64,000 nucleotides of DNA from Streptosporangiaceae bacterium NEAU-GS5 (GTDB taxonomy: Bacteria; Actinomycetota; Actinomycetes; Streptosporangiales; Streptosporangiaceae), in contig JAGFNW010000016.1 of NCBI GenBank assembly GCA_017592665.1, forward strand, positions 62,001 through 126,000, given 5' to 3'. The translations under genes were made by a program, and so were the position numbers. Under the pieces are notes generated by a model. That model was not told the origin of the DNA. It searched no databases and saw nothing but the letters and a program-made list of their open reading frames with translations. How positions within the stretch are numbered: position 1 is the first letter of the stretch; each line of letters starts with the position of its first letter. Below, one piece after another: positions 55,441 to 64,000 of the stretch.

Positions 55441-56559
55441 ATGCGCCTCCCCTCCTGGTTCGCCGAGCGGATCGAGCCTGTCGCGCCCGACGAGGAGCTT
55501 CGCGTCTCGTCGCTCGAGTTGTTCTTCGACCTGGTCTTCGTCTTCACCGTGACCCAGCTGACGACGCTGGTCGTGGCCGATTTCTCCTGGGGCTCGCTGC
55601 AGGCGCTGGCGGTCTTCGGCGCCCTGTGGTGGATGTATTCGGGATATGTGTGGCTGACCAACGCCGTTCCCCCCACCCGCCCGGCACGCAAGATCCTGCT
55701 GATCGGCGGCATGGCGGGGTTCCTCCTGGTGGCCCTCGCCATTCCGGCCGCGTTCGACGGCGGCGGCGTGCTGCTGGCCGTCGGCTACCTGATCGTCGTT
55801 CTCATCCACGCCGCCCTCTATCTGCAGGCGACCGCGGCGTTCATCCGGGTCCTGCCGTTCAACCTCGTGGGTACGGCCCTGCTGTTCGCGGCCGGGCTGA
55901 CCGTGGAGCCGTGGCGGGCGCTGCTGTGGGTGGCCGCGGTCGTGCTGCTGTGGACCAGCCCCTATTTCATCGGCCAGAAGGGGTTCGCGCTGCACCCTGG
56001 CCACATCGTCGAGCGGCACGCGGCGCTGGTCATCATCGTCCTCGGCGAGTCGCTGCTGGCCATCGGCATCGGCATCAACGGGCACGTGGACCCGTGGGTC
56101 ATCCCCGCCGCGGTGCTGTCGATCGCGTTGGTCGCCGGCCTCTGGTGGGCGTACTTCGTGGGCGACGAGGAGGCGGCGCGGCACGCCCTGCTCCGGGTCG
56201 ACGTGGTGCGGCGCACCCAGCTGATCCTCGGCGGCTTCTACTACGGGCACGTGCCGCTGCTGATGGGCATGGTCGCGGTCGCGGCCGGGATCAAGAAGGC
56301 CGTCTCGCACCCCTACGAGGGGATGCCGGCCGGGCCGGCCATCGCGCTGGCCGTGGGCGTGACGCTGTTCCTGCTGGGCGATGCCTGGTTCCGCCGGGCG
56401 CTCGGGCTGCCGCCCGCGCCGAACCGCGCCGTCGCGGCCCTGCTGGCGCTGGCGGCCATTCCGATCGGGCTCTGGTCGGCCATCGCCGAACTGGGCGTTC
56501 TGGTGGCCCTGCTGGCCGCCGCGCTCGCCATGGAGCAACGGCCCACGCTCAGGACGTGA
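55441..56559 (+). CDS. LtrA-family membrane protein (second copy)
   Basis: 372 residues, multi-pass. Family motifs: LELFFDLVFVFTVTQLT, HPGHIVERHAALVIIVLGESLLAIGIG, matching those of the copy at 15533. Function unknown. It is 14 bp after the oxygenase gene and probably co-transcribed. It converges on the MarR gene with an 11-bp overlap. Confidence 0.9.
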   Translation: MRLPSWFAERIEPVAPDEELRVSSLELFFDLVFVFTVTQLTTLVVADFSWGSLQALAVFGALWWMYSGYVWLTNAVPPTRPARKILLIGGMAGFLLVALAIPAAFDGGGVLLAVGYLIVVLIHAALYLQATAAFIRVLPFNLVGTALLFAAGLTVEPWRALLWVAAVVLLWTSPYFIGQKGFALHPGHIVERHAALVIIVLGESLLAIGIGINGHVDPWVIPAAVLSIALVAGLWWAYFVGDEEAARHALLRVDVVRRTQLILGGFYYGHVPLLMGMVAVAAGIKKAVSHPYEGMPAGPAIALAVGVTLFLLGDAWFRRALGLPPAPNRAVAALLALAAIPIGLWSAIAELGVLVALLAAALAMEQRPTLRT

Positions 56560-57058
56560 GCTCCTCGGCCACCTTGCACAAATCCTCGCCGGGCGCCCCT
56601 GTGCACCCGTGCGCGATGAACTGCGCCACGATGCGCCGCAGCTGATCGCGGAACGCCTCGCGCTCAGCGGGCGTGAGGGGCTCCAGCAGCCACTGCTCGA
56701 CCTGCGCCAACTGCTCGACGACCGCGGCCAGCGTCGCTCGCCCCTTGTCGGTGGCCACGATCAGGCGATTTCGCCGGTCGACCGGATCCGGCCGGCGCTC
56801 GACGAGCCCCTCTTTCACCATGTCGTCGACCAGGTAGACCATCACGGTGCGGTCGACGCCCAGTTGGCGCGCCATCTCGATCTGGCTGCGCGCGCTCTGG
56901 TGAACGGCCGCCGACAGCAGCTGATAACCCCGCTGACCACCGGGAATGACCGCGCTGACGCGCTTGCCGCCTCTCGCGTACGCCTGGAAGGCCTGCCCGA
57001 GCAGCCAGCCCAGATCGACCTCCAGCCCTGCGGGCAGTTCGCACGCCAGTTCACTCAC
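56549..57058 (-). CDS. MarR-family transcriptional regulator
   Basis: 169 residues. Winged helix seen in YQLLSAAVHQSARSQIEMARQLGVDRTVMVYLVDDMVKEGLVERRPDPVDRR. Start is GTG at 57058; a GTG at 57076 adds six residues. It is divergent from the azoreductase, with promoter and operator between, and likely represses it. Confidence 0.9.
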   Translation of the reverse strand: MSELACELPAGLEVDLGWLLGQAFQAYARGGKRVSAVIPGGQRGYQLLSAAVHQSARSQIEMARQLGVDRTVMVYLVDDMVKEGLVERRPDPVDRRNRLIVATDKGRATLAAVVEQLAQVEQWLLEPLTPAEREAFRDQLRRIVAQFIAHGCTGAPGEDLCKVAEELTS

Positions 57059-57079
57059 GGATCCATGGTAGTCCACCAG

Positions 57080-57133
57080 TTGACAGACCGGCTTGCCGCA
57101 AGACAATCTGTATTCCAGACGATCTGGAACACA
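57080..57133 (+). promoter_or_regulatory. Azoreductase promoter and MarR-type operator
   Basis: TTGACA (57080-57085), 18-bp spacer, CAATCT as -10. An inverted repeat TTCCAGA-CGA-TCTGGAA (57113-57129), which extends to 11-bp arms with one mismatch (57109-57133), lies just after it, as expected for a repressor site of the adjacent MarR gene. Confidence 0.7.
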
Positions 57134-57148
57134 AACGGAGGCATTCCC

Positions 57149-57790
57149 ATGCCGCACTTGTTGCACATAGACGCGTCCGCGATGGCCGAGGGGTCGGTGT
57201 CGCGGGAGATCGCCCAGACCTTCCGGGACCAGTGGGACGGCGGCGTGACATATCGCGACCTCGGGCAGACGCCCATCCCCCACCTGGATGCGGCCGGCAT
57301 CACCTCATGGTTCACACCGGCCGAGTCGTGGAGCGCCGAGCAGGCGGCCGACGCCGCGCTCCAGGACGAGCTCATCGACGAGCTGCTCGCGGCCGACGCC
57401 TACCTGTTCGCGGTGCCCATGTACAACTGGGGCACCCCGTCCACGTTCAAGGCCTGGCTCGACCATGTGATCCAGCCGAGCCGCACGACCGGGCCCGACG
57501 GCCCGGTGTCCGGCCGTCCCGCGACGCTCGTCCTCAGCAAGGGCGGCGGCTACGGCCCCGGCGCCCCGAAGGAGGGCTGGGACTACGTCGAGCCGTATCT
57601 GACCCGGATCCTCAGCGAGGTGTTCCGCTTCGACCTGCACGTGATCACGGCCGAGCTGACCCTCGCCGATCGGAAGCCCGAGCTCGCGGACCTTCGCGGC
57701 GTCGCGGCCGAGAACCGCGAACGCGCTCACACCGCCGCCCGCGCCCGGGCCCGCCACCTCAGCGGCCGGCGCCAGCCGGCCGGAGCATGA
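57149..57790 (+). CDS. azoR: FMN-dependent NADH-azoreductase
   Basis: 213 residues, flavodoxin-like quinone reductase/azoreductase (AzoR) that reduces quinones and azo compounds. Seen: LLHIDASAM..GSVSREI at the FMN phosphate site, VPMYNWGTPSTFKAWLDHV, and SKGGGYGPGAPKEGWDYVEPYL. GGAG precedes the ATG. Paired with the divergent MarR gene and its operator; such pairs answer quinone or electrophile stress. Confidence 0.93.
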   Translation: MPHLLHIDASAMAEGSVSREIAQTFRDQWDGGVTYRDLGQTPIPHLDAAGITSWFTPAESWSAEQAADAALQDELIDELLAADAYLFAVPMYNWGTPSTFKAWLDHVIQPSRTTGPDGPVSGRPATLVLSKGGGYGPGAPKEGWDYVEPYLTRILSEVFRFDLHVITAELTLADRKPELADLRGVAAENRERAHTAARARARHLSGRRQPAGA

Positions 57791-57835
57791 CCGCTCGGTT
57801 AGCGAACTGAAAGAAACCCCCAATAAAGTCGGGCC

Positions 57836-58993
57836 ATGCGCTTCCAGGGGGTGCGTAGGCTTTGGCGAGCCCTGCGGCGTTCAGGGATGTTCGACGTCAC
57901 GCTGGTCGTCCTGCTCGAGGCGATCTGGGTGGCGACCACGTTCGGCACGATCGCCCACGGACATCTCCGTTTCGCCTTCGTCACCGGGCTCGGCATGGTC
58001 GCCACGGGGTTTCTGATGGTGCGCCGGGAGCGCCCGATCCTGGTCGTCGCGATCACCGTCGCGGTGGATCTGTTCGGCCAGGTCGTCCACGCCCATCCCG
58101 CCATGTCGGGCAACGTCATGGCCGTCGCCCTCTACAGCGCCGGGCGGTATGCCCCCGGCCTGGTGAGCGCGACGGCCGGCGGTCTCGTCGGGCTCGTATA
58201 CAGCGTCCTCCCGATGGCCATCTACTACGACGAGTGGAAGTTCCCGCCGGACTTCAACTCCGCGGGGCTGCTCGAGTGGCTGATCATCGTGGGGGTGGGC
58301 GGCTACATACGGGTGCTGGACGAGTCGGCCGAGCGCAAGACACGGCAGCGGGCCGAGACCGCGGTGCGGCAGGAGCGCCAGCGCATCGCCCGTGAGCTGC
58401 ATGACGTGGTCGCCCACCACATCAGCGTGATCAACGTGCTGGTCGGCGCGAGCCGCATCACGATGACCTCCGACCCGCGCCAGGCCGAGGAGGCGCTGCT
58501 GCTCGCCGAGGGGACGGCGCGTGACGCCATGGCCGAGATGCGGGCGCTCCTCCACGTTCTGCGCGCCGATGACACCGACGAGCCGAGCGGTCACGCGACG
58601 GGCGGGGCGTCGGCGCTGCCCGAGCTGATCACTCAGGCCGGCAGCGCGGGGCTGCCCGCCACGCTCGAGGTGACCGGCGACGTGGTGCCGCTGCCCTCGA
58701 CCGTCGACCACGCCGTCTATCGGATCGTGCAGGAGGCCCTCACCAACACGCGCAAGCACGCCGTGGGGGCCACGGCCGACGTCCGGCTCGACTACCGGCC
58801 GGACGCCGTCGAGGTGGAGGTCCTGGACGACGGATCGGGCGTTCCGTCGACCGGCGCAGGATTGGGCCTGGCCGGCATGGCCGAACGCGTGGCCCTGTGC
58901 GGAGGGAGCCTGCAGACCGGGCCATGCTCCGGCGGCGGGTTCAGGGTGCGCGCCCGCATCCCGTTATCACCGGCTCATCTGGAGACATCGTGA
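57836..58993 (+). CDS. Sensor histidine kinase (NarL/HisKA_3 type)
   Basis: 385 residues. About four to six TM segments in the first 160 residues, then the dimerisation helix with H189 in ERQRIARELHDVVAHH, and a HATPase with DNTRKHA-like N box (EALTNTRKHA) and GLGLAGMAERV. It forms a two-component pair with the gene at 58990 (GTGA overlap). The signal is not known. Confidence 0.93.
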   Translation: MRFQGVRRLWRALRRSGMFDVTLVVLLEAIWVATTFGTIAHGHLRFAFVTGLGMVATGFLMVRRERPILVVAITVAVDLFGQVVHAHPAMSGNVMAVALYSAGRYAPGLVSATAGGLVGLVYSVLPMAIYYDEWKFPPDFNSAGLLEWLIIVGVGGYIRVLDESAERKTRQRAETAVRQERQRIARELHDVVAHHISVINVLVGASRITMTSDPRQAEEALLLAEGTARDAMAEMRALLHVLRADDTDEPSGHATGGASALPELITQAGSAGLPATLEVTGDVVPLPSTVDHAVYRIVQEALTNTRKHAVGATADVRLDYRPDAVEVEVLDDGSGVPSTGAGLGLAGMAERVALCGGSLQTGPCSGGGFRVRARIPLSPAHLETS

Positions 58994-59649
58994 TCAAGGT
59001 GCTGCTCGTCGATGACCAGGCCCTGGTGCGTACGGGATTCAAGATGATCCTCAACGCCCAGCCCGACATGACGGTCGTGGGCGAGGCCGGCGACGGCGCG
59101 GAGGGGGTACGGCTCGGCCTGCGGTTACGCCCCGACGTGGCGCTGATGGACGTGCACATGCCCGGCCTCGACGGCGTCGCCGCCACCGAGCGCCTGGCCG
59201 CCGAAGTCCCCGAGGTGCGCGTCCTCGGGCTCAGCACGTTCGATCTGGACGAGTACGTCGTGGGCATGCTCCGCGCCGGGGCGTCGGGATTCCTGCCCAA
59301 GGACATCACGCCCGAGGAGCTCGTGCAGGGCGTCCGGACCGTGCACAGCGGCGAGTCGGCCGTGGCGCCGCGACTGCTGACCCGCCTGATCGGCACCTAC
59401 GTCCGCGCGTCACCGCCATATCGCGGCGAGGCGCCCCCCGAGCTCGGCGTGCTCACCGACCGCGAGCGTGACGTCCTGGTCCTGATCGCGCGGGGCCAGT
59501 CCAATGGGGAGATCGCCGAGCGGCTCGGCGTGGCGCCCTCGACCGTGAAGAACCACGTCACGAACCTGTTCGCGAAGATCGGCGCGCGTGACCGCGCCCA
59601 GGCGGTGATCACCGCCTACGAGACGGGCCTCGTCTCGGCGCGCGCGTAA
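58990..59649 (+). CDS. LuxR/NarL-family response regulator
   Basis: 219 residues. Receiver domain with phospho-acceptor D54 (ALMDVHMPG), acidic D8/D9 and K about 104 (FLPKDI). LuxR helix-turn-helix LTDRERDVLVLIARGQSNGEIAERLGVAPSTVKNHVTNLFAKI. GTG start with GGAGAC upstream; GTGA overlap with the kinase. Target genes unknown; the small secreted gene 150 bp downstream is a possible one. Confidence 0.94.
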   Translation: MIKVLLVDDQALVRTGFKMILNAQPDMTVVGEAGDGAEGVRLGLRLRPDVALMDVHMPGLDGVAATERLAAEVPEVRVLGLSTFDLDEYVVGMLRAGASGFLPKDITPEELVQGVRTVHSGESAVAPRLLTRLIGTYVRASPPYRGEAPPELGVLTDRERDVLVLIARGQSNGEIAERLGVAPSTVKNHVTNLFAKIGARDRAQAVITAYETGLVSARA

Positions 59650-59800
59650 GCCCAGGAGCCAGGTCTAGGAGCCAGGTCCTACTTCTGTGGCCGGCCCCAC
59701 CCGTTCTCCCAGCCCAAGGATCCTGCGCCGGCACGACGATTCCCCGCAGCGCGGCGGCGACGCTTGAAGCACGAACAAGCGGTCCGACAAGGAGAAACTC

Positions 59801-60265
59801 GTGCGCCGTACCATCACCGCATTCCGATACGCCGCCGTCTGCGCCGCCGCGGCCCTGATCCCTCTCGCCGCCTCCACCGCCGCGGGAGCGTCCACCGCGC
59901 CCAAGCCGTTCGTCGACAAGTGGGCGGAGTCGTCGACCAATCATCTCGCCAAGGCGAAGGGCACGCAGATCATCACCACCAAGGGGAAGAAGGTCGTGTG
60001 GCACCTCGCCGGGAAGGTCTGGGACCTGGACCCCGGCGGCAACTGCGCGATCCTGCAGTTTCACACCAAGAAGGTGATCCAGACGACAGCCCCGGACCCC
60101 GACTTCAAGAATGGCCCGAGCAAGTCGTTCAAGCAGTGCGGAAAGGGCTCGAAGAAGTTCGACTTCAAGTTCATCGGCGTGGACCAGGTCGCGTCGAGGG
60201 TCTGCCAGATCGGCAGGCACGGCACCCGCCCCTTCAAGTGCAGCCACACCGTCGGCTTCAACTGA
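59801..60265 (+). CDS. Small secreted basic protein with four cysteines
   Basis: 154 residues, no family recognised. Signal peptide AAVCAAAALIPLAASTAAGAS with likely cleavage after AGA. The mature part is basic (many Lys) and has four cysteines (NCAIL, KQCGK, VCQIG, KCSHT), so two disulfides are likely. AAGGAG is 7 bp before the GTG. It follows a two-component system by 151 bp with no gene between. A perfect terminator hairpin follows it. Confidence 0.8.
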   Translation: MRRTITAFRYAAVCAAAALIPLAASTAAGASTAPKPFVDKWAESSTNHLAKAKGTQIITTKGKKVVWHLAGKVWDLDPGGNCAILQFHTKKVIQTTAPDPDFKNGPSKSFKQCGKGSKKFDFKFIGVDQVASRVCQIGRHGTRPFKCSHTVGFN

Positions 60266-60282
60266 TCACAACCGCCCCGCGA

Positions 60283-60327
60283 ACGAGTCTTGAGTTGCCG
60301 CGCTTCGAGGGCCAACTCAAGACTCGT
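60283..60327. terminator. 15-bp perfect hairpin between convergent genes
   Basis: ACGAGTCTTGAGTTG, a 15-nt loop, and its exact complement CAACTCAAGACTCGT. It lies between the secreted protein and the PepSY gene and can serve both. Confidence 0.85.
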
Positions 60328-60343
60328 CTGGCGTGGGCTGGGA

Positions 60344-60961
60344 TCAGTCGCCCTTGGTCACGGTGCCGTCCTTGGCGTTGATCTTGAGTGCCTGCCAGTT
60401 GCCGTCCTGTCCGACGACGTCCACGTCCCAGATCAGGAGGTTGTCACCGTACTTGTCCAGGCTCATGTGGGTGATCTTGCTGTTGGGCGCCTCCTTGGAC
60501 ACCTTCTTCATCGCCTCCTGGAAGGTCAGCTTGGCGTCCTTGACGATGCTCATCACCCTGGCCTTCTCCTCCGGGCCGGTGTCCTTGGCCCGGGGTTCCG
60601 AGAGCACCTTCCCCGACGCGTCCACTTCCAGCAGCTGCTCGGTGCCGTCGGGAGCGGCCAGCTGGACCTCCCACATCTGGCCGTTGTTCTCCGCCTGGAC
60701 CGACAGGACCGAGGAGCCCTGAACGGCGCCCGTGGCCGCGGCGACCACCTTGTCCAGGCTCGCCATGTCGCCACTGTCCGCGCCGCCGCTCTGCATGCCG
60801 TCCGACGAGCTGGGCGAGGACGACATGAGGCCGACGTCGACGCCGCCGACGGGCGCTGCGGTGAACCCGGCGTCGCCGCTGCCGCAGGCCCCGGCCGCGA
60901 ACAGGGCCGAGCCGGCGAGGGCGATGCCGACGATGGTCTTCAAACGGTTTCCGTCACTCAT
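60344..60961 (-). CDS. PepSY-domain lipoprotein
   Basis: 205 residues. Lipobox FAAGAC near residue 26, a Gly/Ser-rich spacer, then two PepSY-like units (VVAAATGAVQGSSVLSVQAEN...WEVQLAAPDGTEQLLEVDASGKVL and LTFQEAMKKVSKEAPNSKI...WDVDVVGQDG). Such lipoproteins lie outside the membrane and often inhibit proteases. The ATG is at the start of the signal peptide. Convergent with the secreted protein. Confidence 0.88.
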   Translation of the reverse strand: MSDGNRLKTIVGIALAGSALFAAGACGSGDAGFTAAPVGGVDVGLMSSSPSSSDGMQSGGADSGDMASLDKVVAAATGAVQGSSVLSVQAENNGQMWEVQLAAPDGTEQLLEVDASGKVLSEPRAKDTGPEEKARVMSIVKDAKLTFQEAMKKVSKEAPNSKITHMSLDKYGDNLLIWDVDVVGQDGNWQALKINAKDGTVTKGD

Positions 60962-61093
60962 GACGGGGAGGCTGCCCGAAACCCCATAAAGGAACGCCCG
61001 TCACCCGGACAACTTCGATCTACGCCACGGGCGGGTCCGGCCCGGGTCAGGGGCGGACCGAACCCGCCTTTGTGCACGCGTCTTATCGATCTA

Positions 61094-62029
61094 TCAACCT
61101 TTGACCGCTCCGATGATCACCCCCTTGATGAAGTGGCGTTGGACGAACGGATAGACGGCCGCGACCGGGATCATCGCGAGCACGAGCACGGCCATCTTCA
61201 CCGAGGTCACCGGCACCGCCGCGAGGCCGAGGCCGCTGGGGTCGACGGTGCCCGAGGCGGTCTGCATGGGAGCGCCGTCGAGGATGTAGGTCCGGAGGAC
61301 CATCTGCAGCGGCCACTTGGCCGAGTCGTTCAGGTACAGCAGCGCGTTGAAGAACGCGTTCCAGTACGCCACGGCGTAGAACAGGCCGATCACCGCGAGC
61401 GCGGCCTTGGACAGGGGCAGGACGAGCTTCCTGAAAATGGTGAAGTCGCTCGCACCCTCGATCCTGGCGCTTTCGATCACCTCGCCGGGGATGGCCATGA
61501 AGAAGGCGCGCAGCACCACCAGGTTGAACGCCGATATGGCGCTCGGCAGGATCAGCGACCAGTAGCTGTCGATCAGGCCGAGGCTGTTGACCAGCAGATA
61601 CGACGGGATGATCCCCGGGCCGAACAGGAAGGTGATCAGCACGAGGAACAGCAGCGGCCGGTGGAACAGCGAGCCGGGACGGCTCAGGCCGTACGCGGCC
61701 ATGGCCGTCAGAGCCAGGCTGAGCGCCGTGCCGACGGTCGTGACGCAGATGCTCACGATGAGCGCCCGGACTACCACCCCTCCGCCCAGGACCTCGTTGT
61801 ACGCGGCGAAGCTGAACCCGTCGGGCACGATCACCAGGCCGCCGGCCTCGTTGATGGCCTTGGGAGAGGAGATGCTGGTCAGCACCACGATGTAGATCGG
61901 AAACAGGATGACGACGACGATCAGGGCCAGGCTGAGCGCTTTGCCGATCTTGCCGATGAGCGAGGGCTCCTCGTCCCAGACGGGACGGAGCTGTGAGCGC
62001 GTGCCGTTCGAGCGTGTGATGGTCGTCAT
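61094..62029 (-). CDS. Carbohydrate ABC transporter permease (LplC/ytcP type)
   Basis: 311 residues, MalG-like, about six TM segments; the EAA loop is seen as IPGEVIESARIEGASDFTIFRKLVLP. ATGA overlap with the upstream permease fixes the start. Last gene of a three-gene importer. Confidence 0.93.
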   Translation of the reverse strand: MTTITRSNGTRSQLRPVWDEEPSLIGKIGKALSLALIVVVILFPIYIVVLTSISSPKAINEAGGLVIVPDGFSFAAYNEVLGGGVVVRALIVSICVTTVGTALSLALTAMAAYGLSRPGSLFHRPLLFLVLITFLFGPGIIPSYLLVNSLGLIDSYWSLILPSAISAFNLVVLRAFFMAIPGEVIESARIEGASDFTIFRKLVLPLSKAALAVIGLFYAVAYWNAFFNALLYLNDSAKWPLQMVLRTYILDGAPMQTASGTVDPSGLGLAAVPVTSVKMAVLVLAMIPVAAVYPFVQRHFIKGVIIGAVKG

Positions 62030-63042
62030 GTGCGTTGGTAGATTCCCTGTTCGCCGAGTTTGTGGGCGACCCGGTTGGCCACGAGGATCAGCACGAGGCC
62101 GATGACCCCCTTCAGCAGGCTGGCCGCCGCGCCGATGCTGTAGTCGCCGGTGCGCAGGCCCAGCCAGTAGACGTAGGTGTCGATGACCTCCGCGGCGTTC
62201 GCGCCGACGGCCCCGCGCTGCAGCAGGAACTGCTCGAAGCCCACGTTGAGCGCGTCGCCCAGGCGCAGGATCAGCAGCAGGATGATCACTGGCCGGAGGC
62301 CGGGGAGCGTGATGTGCCACAGGCGGCGCCATCGGGACGCTCCGTCGACCGCGGAGGCCTCGTACAGGTTGGGGTTGATGGTGCTGAGCGCGGCCAGGAA
62401 GATGATCGTCCCCCAGCCGGCGTCCTTCCAGATCGTCTGCGCGGTCACCAGCGCGATGAACGTGTCCGGGTTGGTGGTCAGGTCGACCCCGTCGACTCCG
62501 TGCTGGGTGAAGAACTGGCCGAGCAGCCCGGCGCCGCCCAACATGTCCTGAAAAATCGTGATGACCAGGACCCACGAGAAGAAGTGCGGCAGGTACGCGA
62601 CGTTCTGGATGATGGCCCGCGTCCGCTTCCCGAGCACGCTGTTGAGCAGGATCGCCATGGCGATCGGGATCGGGAAGTAGAAGACCAGCTGGAACGAGGT
62701 GATCGCGACGGTGTTTCGCGCGGCGCGCCAGAACGCCGGTTCCGACAGCAGATAGGCGAAGTTCCCGAACCCGACGAACGGGCTGTGCAGGATGCCGTCG
62801 ACGGTCGAGTAGTCCTGGAACGCGATGATGTTCCCGAAGGTCGGCACGTAGTGGAACAGCGCGAGCAGCCCGATCGCGGGCAGCGTCATCACCAGCAGTT
62901 GCCAGTCGCGCCGCAGCCGCGCCCGGAAGGGGACCTTCGGTTCTGTCTGCTTCTTCGACTTCTTCGCGGCGGGAGGAGCGGGGCCGGTCCCGGCGCCGGA
63001 GGAGGCATCCGGCGCCGAGACCGGCCGTGTTTCACTACGCAC
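62026..63042 (-). CDS. Carbohydrate ABC transporter permease (LplB/ugpA type)
   Basis: 338 residues. A Lys/Pro-rich cytoplasmic N-terminus is followed by six TM segments; the EAA loop is NPNLYEASAVDGASRWRRLWHITLPG. GTG start. Its first codons overlap the end of the binding-protein gene by 8 bp. Works with the LplC-type permease; no ATPase is in view, so it would use one encoded elsewhere, as this class usually does. Confidence 0.93.
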   Translation of the reverse strand: MRSETRPVSAPDASSGAGTGPAPPAAKKSKKQTEPKVPFRARLRRDWQLLVMTLPAIGLLALFHYVPTFGNIIAFQDYSTVDGILHSPFVGFGNFAYLLSEPAFWRAARNTVAITSFQLVFYFPIPIAMAILLNSVLGKRTRAIIQNVAYLPHFFSWVLVITIFQDMLGGAGLLGQFFTQHGVDGVDLTTNPDTFIALVTAQTIWKDAGWGTIIFLAALSTINPNLYEASAVDGASRWRRLWHITLPGLRPVIILLLILRLGDALNVGFEQFLLQRGAVGANAAEVIDTYVYWLGLRTGDYSIGAAASLLKGVIGLVLILVANRVAHKLGEQGIYQRT

Positions 63043-64000
63043 GGCCGTTGTCCTTCAGGACCTTCATGTAGAAGGTGCGTGCCTCTTCGCCGCCGGCGGC
63101 CTTCCATTCCTGTACGGCTGTCGTCAGGTCGGTCAACGGGCGGCGGCCCTTGACGATGTCGAGGACCTTGTCCTCCATCGGCTGCTGCGCAGCGGCCATC
63201 TTCGACGGATCCTGCGTGCGGATGCCCTTGAACGGATAGTCCTCGATCGAGGACTCCCACACCTTCAGATAGTCGCCGAACGTCTTGATGTAGGTCGGCG
63301 TGTAGGGGTTGGTCGGCTCGATCTGGGCCGAAAGGAAGTAGTAGGTCGGCGGGCTCGCCTCCTGCAGACCCTTCTTCGTGTACTCGGGGAACGCGCCCGG
63401 CTTCTGCGTGAAGTCGGTGCCCTCGACGCCGTACTTCCAGGTGTGGTACTCCTGCGTGCCGATCGGCGAGGCGAGCCAGTTGAGCATGCGCAGGATCTCT
63501 TCCACCTTCGCCTTGGGCAGGTCCTTCCGCAGGAAGGTGAACAGCCAGGCCGGGTCCGAGTACCAGGCGAACGGCTGCCCGCCGTCGGCGGTCCAGTGGT
63601 TCGGCTCCATGTCGAACTTCGGGTTGATCGCGGCCTGACGGGTGATCGCCTCGTGCCAGGCGCCCATGCCGTCGTCCATGATCAGCGCCTGGCCGCCCTC
63701 GAACAACTCCTTGCTCGGGTCGTTGGTCAGGCCGGCCGAGATGACCTTGGGGTGGACCAGTTTGGCGTCGAACAGCTTGCGCATGAACGCGACCGCGTCG
63801 GCGTACTCCTTGGTCTCGTACTTGTGCACGAGCTTGCCGTTCTCGAGCCGCCACTTGCTCGGGGCGCGGAAGGCGCGCTCGACCTCCTGGTGGATGGTGG
63901 CGAACGCCCAGACCTTCTTCTTGGCGTTGGTGAGCTGCTGCCCCAGTTCGAACAGCTCGTCGGCAGTGGTCCACGGCTGGACGCCGGCCGCGTCGAACAG
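63035..64000 (-). CDS. Extracellular solute-binding protein of a LplA-type importer (5' part cut by window end)
   Basis: The visible C-terminal 321 residues run from the window edge to the stop at 63035. They contain ADELFELGQQLTNAKKK, EYADAVAFMRKLFDAKLVHP, MEPNHWTADGGQPFAWY and EILRMLNWLASPIGTQEYHTWKYG, which is the LplA/YtcQ-type extracellular solute-binding family for oligosaccharides. The signal peptide and start lie beyond the window. It heads the operon with both permeases. Confidence 0.92.
   Translation of the reverse strand: MFDAAGVQPWTTADELFELGQQLTNAKKKVWAFATIHQEVERAFRAPSKWRLENGKLVHKYETKEYADAVAFMRKLFDAKLVHPKVISAGLTNDPSKELFEGGQALIMDDGMGAWHEAITRQAAINPKFDMEPNHWTADGGQPFAWYSDPAWLFTFLRKDLPKAKVEEILRMLNWLASPIGTQEYHTWKYGVEGTDFTQKPGAFPEYTKKGLQEASPPTYYFLSAQIEPTNPYTPTYIKTFGDYLKVWESSIEDYPFKGIRTQDPSKMAAAQQPMEDKVLDIVKGRRPLTDLTTAVQEWKAAGGEEARTFYMKVLKDNGRA

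Overview
The window is about 64 kb of very GC-rich DNA with dense coding on both strands, many GTG starts and short gene overlaps. It carries a principal sigma factor of the HrdB type (26323-28113), the two topoisomerase IV genes parC (10651-13188) and parE (22010-24064), a small zinc-ribbon-like protein typical of actinobacteria (24303-24533), and many SigJ/TetR/MarR/LtrA-type genes. This points to an actinomycete, most likely a Streptosporangiales-type genome; the genus cannot be proved from sequence alone. The hrdB-parE-parC neighbourhood is, to my knowledge, also conserved in Streptomyces. No tRNA, rRNA, CRISPR array, insertion sequence or phage gene was seen.

Region 1 (1-10.6 kb): a RecQ helicase (cut by the window edge), a TauD-type dioxygenase with a TetR-like operator, a GNAT acetyltransferase, and then a distinctive block. 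That block holds an acidic DxDxDG repeat protein, a two-TM protein with a GrpE-like cytoplasmic domain, an ECF sigma factor, two translationally coupled dynamin-like GTPases and an Hsp70 whose substrate-binding domain is replaced by a beta-propeller-like region. I propose this as a membrane-linked chaperone/dynamin system; it is the most interesting content of the window.

Region 2 (10.6-24.6 kb): parC and parE flank an accessory stretch. It includes an ECF41/SigJ-type sigma factor whose C-terminal SnoaL-like domain is duplicated as a separate downstream protein, preceded by a small acidic protein and an ECF41-like promoter. It also holds LtrA, a VOC protein, a thioredoxin-like protein, a carbonic anhydrase and an MFS/TetR pair. 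A G-rich repeat region of about 650 bp lies beside parE.

Region 3 (24.6-38.1 kb): GNAT, a TPR-like protein, HrdB, a PAS/GAF/SpoIIE phosphatase, an HhH-GPD repair protein, two unknown proteins, a MarR/flavin monooxygenase pair, and the 5-oxoprolinase operon pxpABC.

Region 4 (37.0-51.0 kb): a long minus-strand run with an esterase, a TPR-membrane-split-barrel fusion, a membrane-anchored tandem CbxX-type AAA+ ATPase, a complete peptide/nickel-type ABC importer with two different binding proteins at its two ends, and a winged-helix protein.

Region 5 (51.1-64 kb): an MFS exporter, a DoxX protein, about 760 bp of degenerate repeats, an isopenicillin-N-synthase-like oxygenase, a second LtrA, a MarR/azoreductase pair with a clear operator, a two-component system, a small secreted protein, a PepSY lipoprotein, and a LplABC-type carbohydrate ABC importer cut by the right edge.
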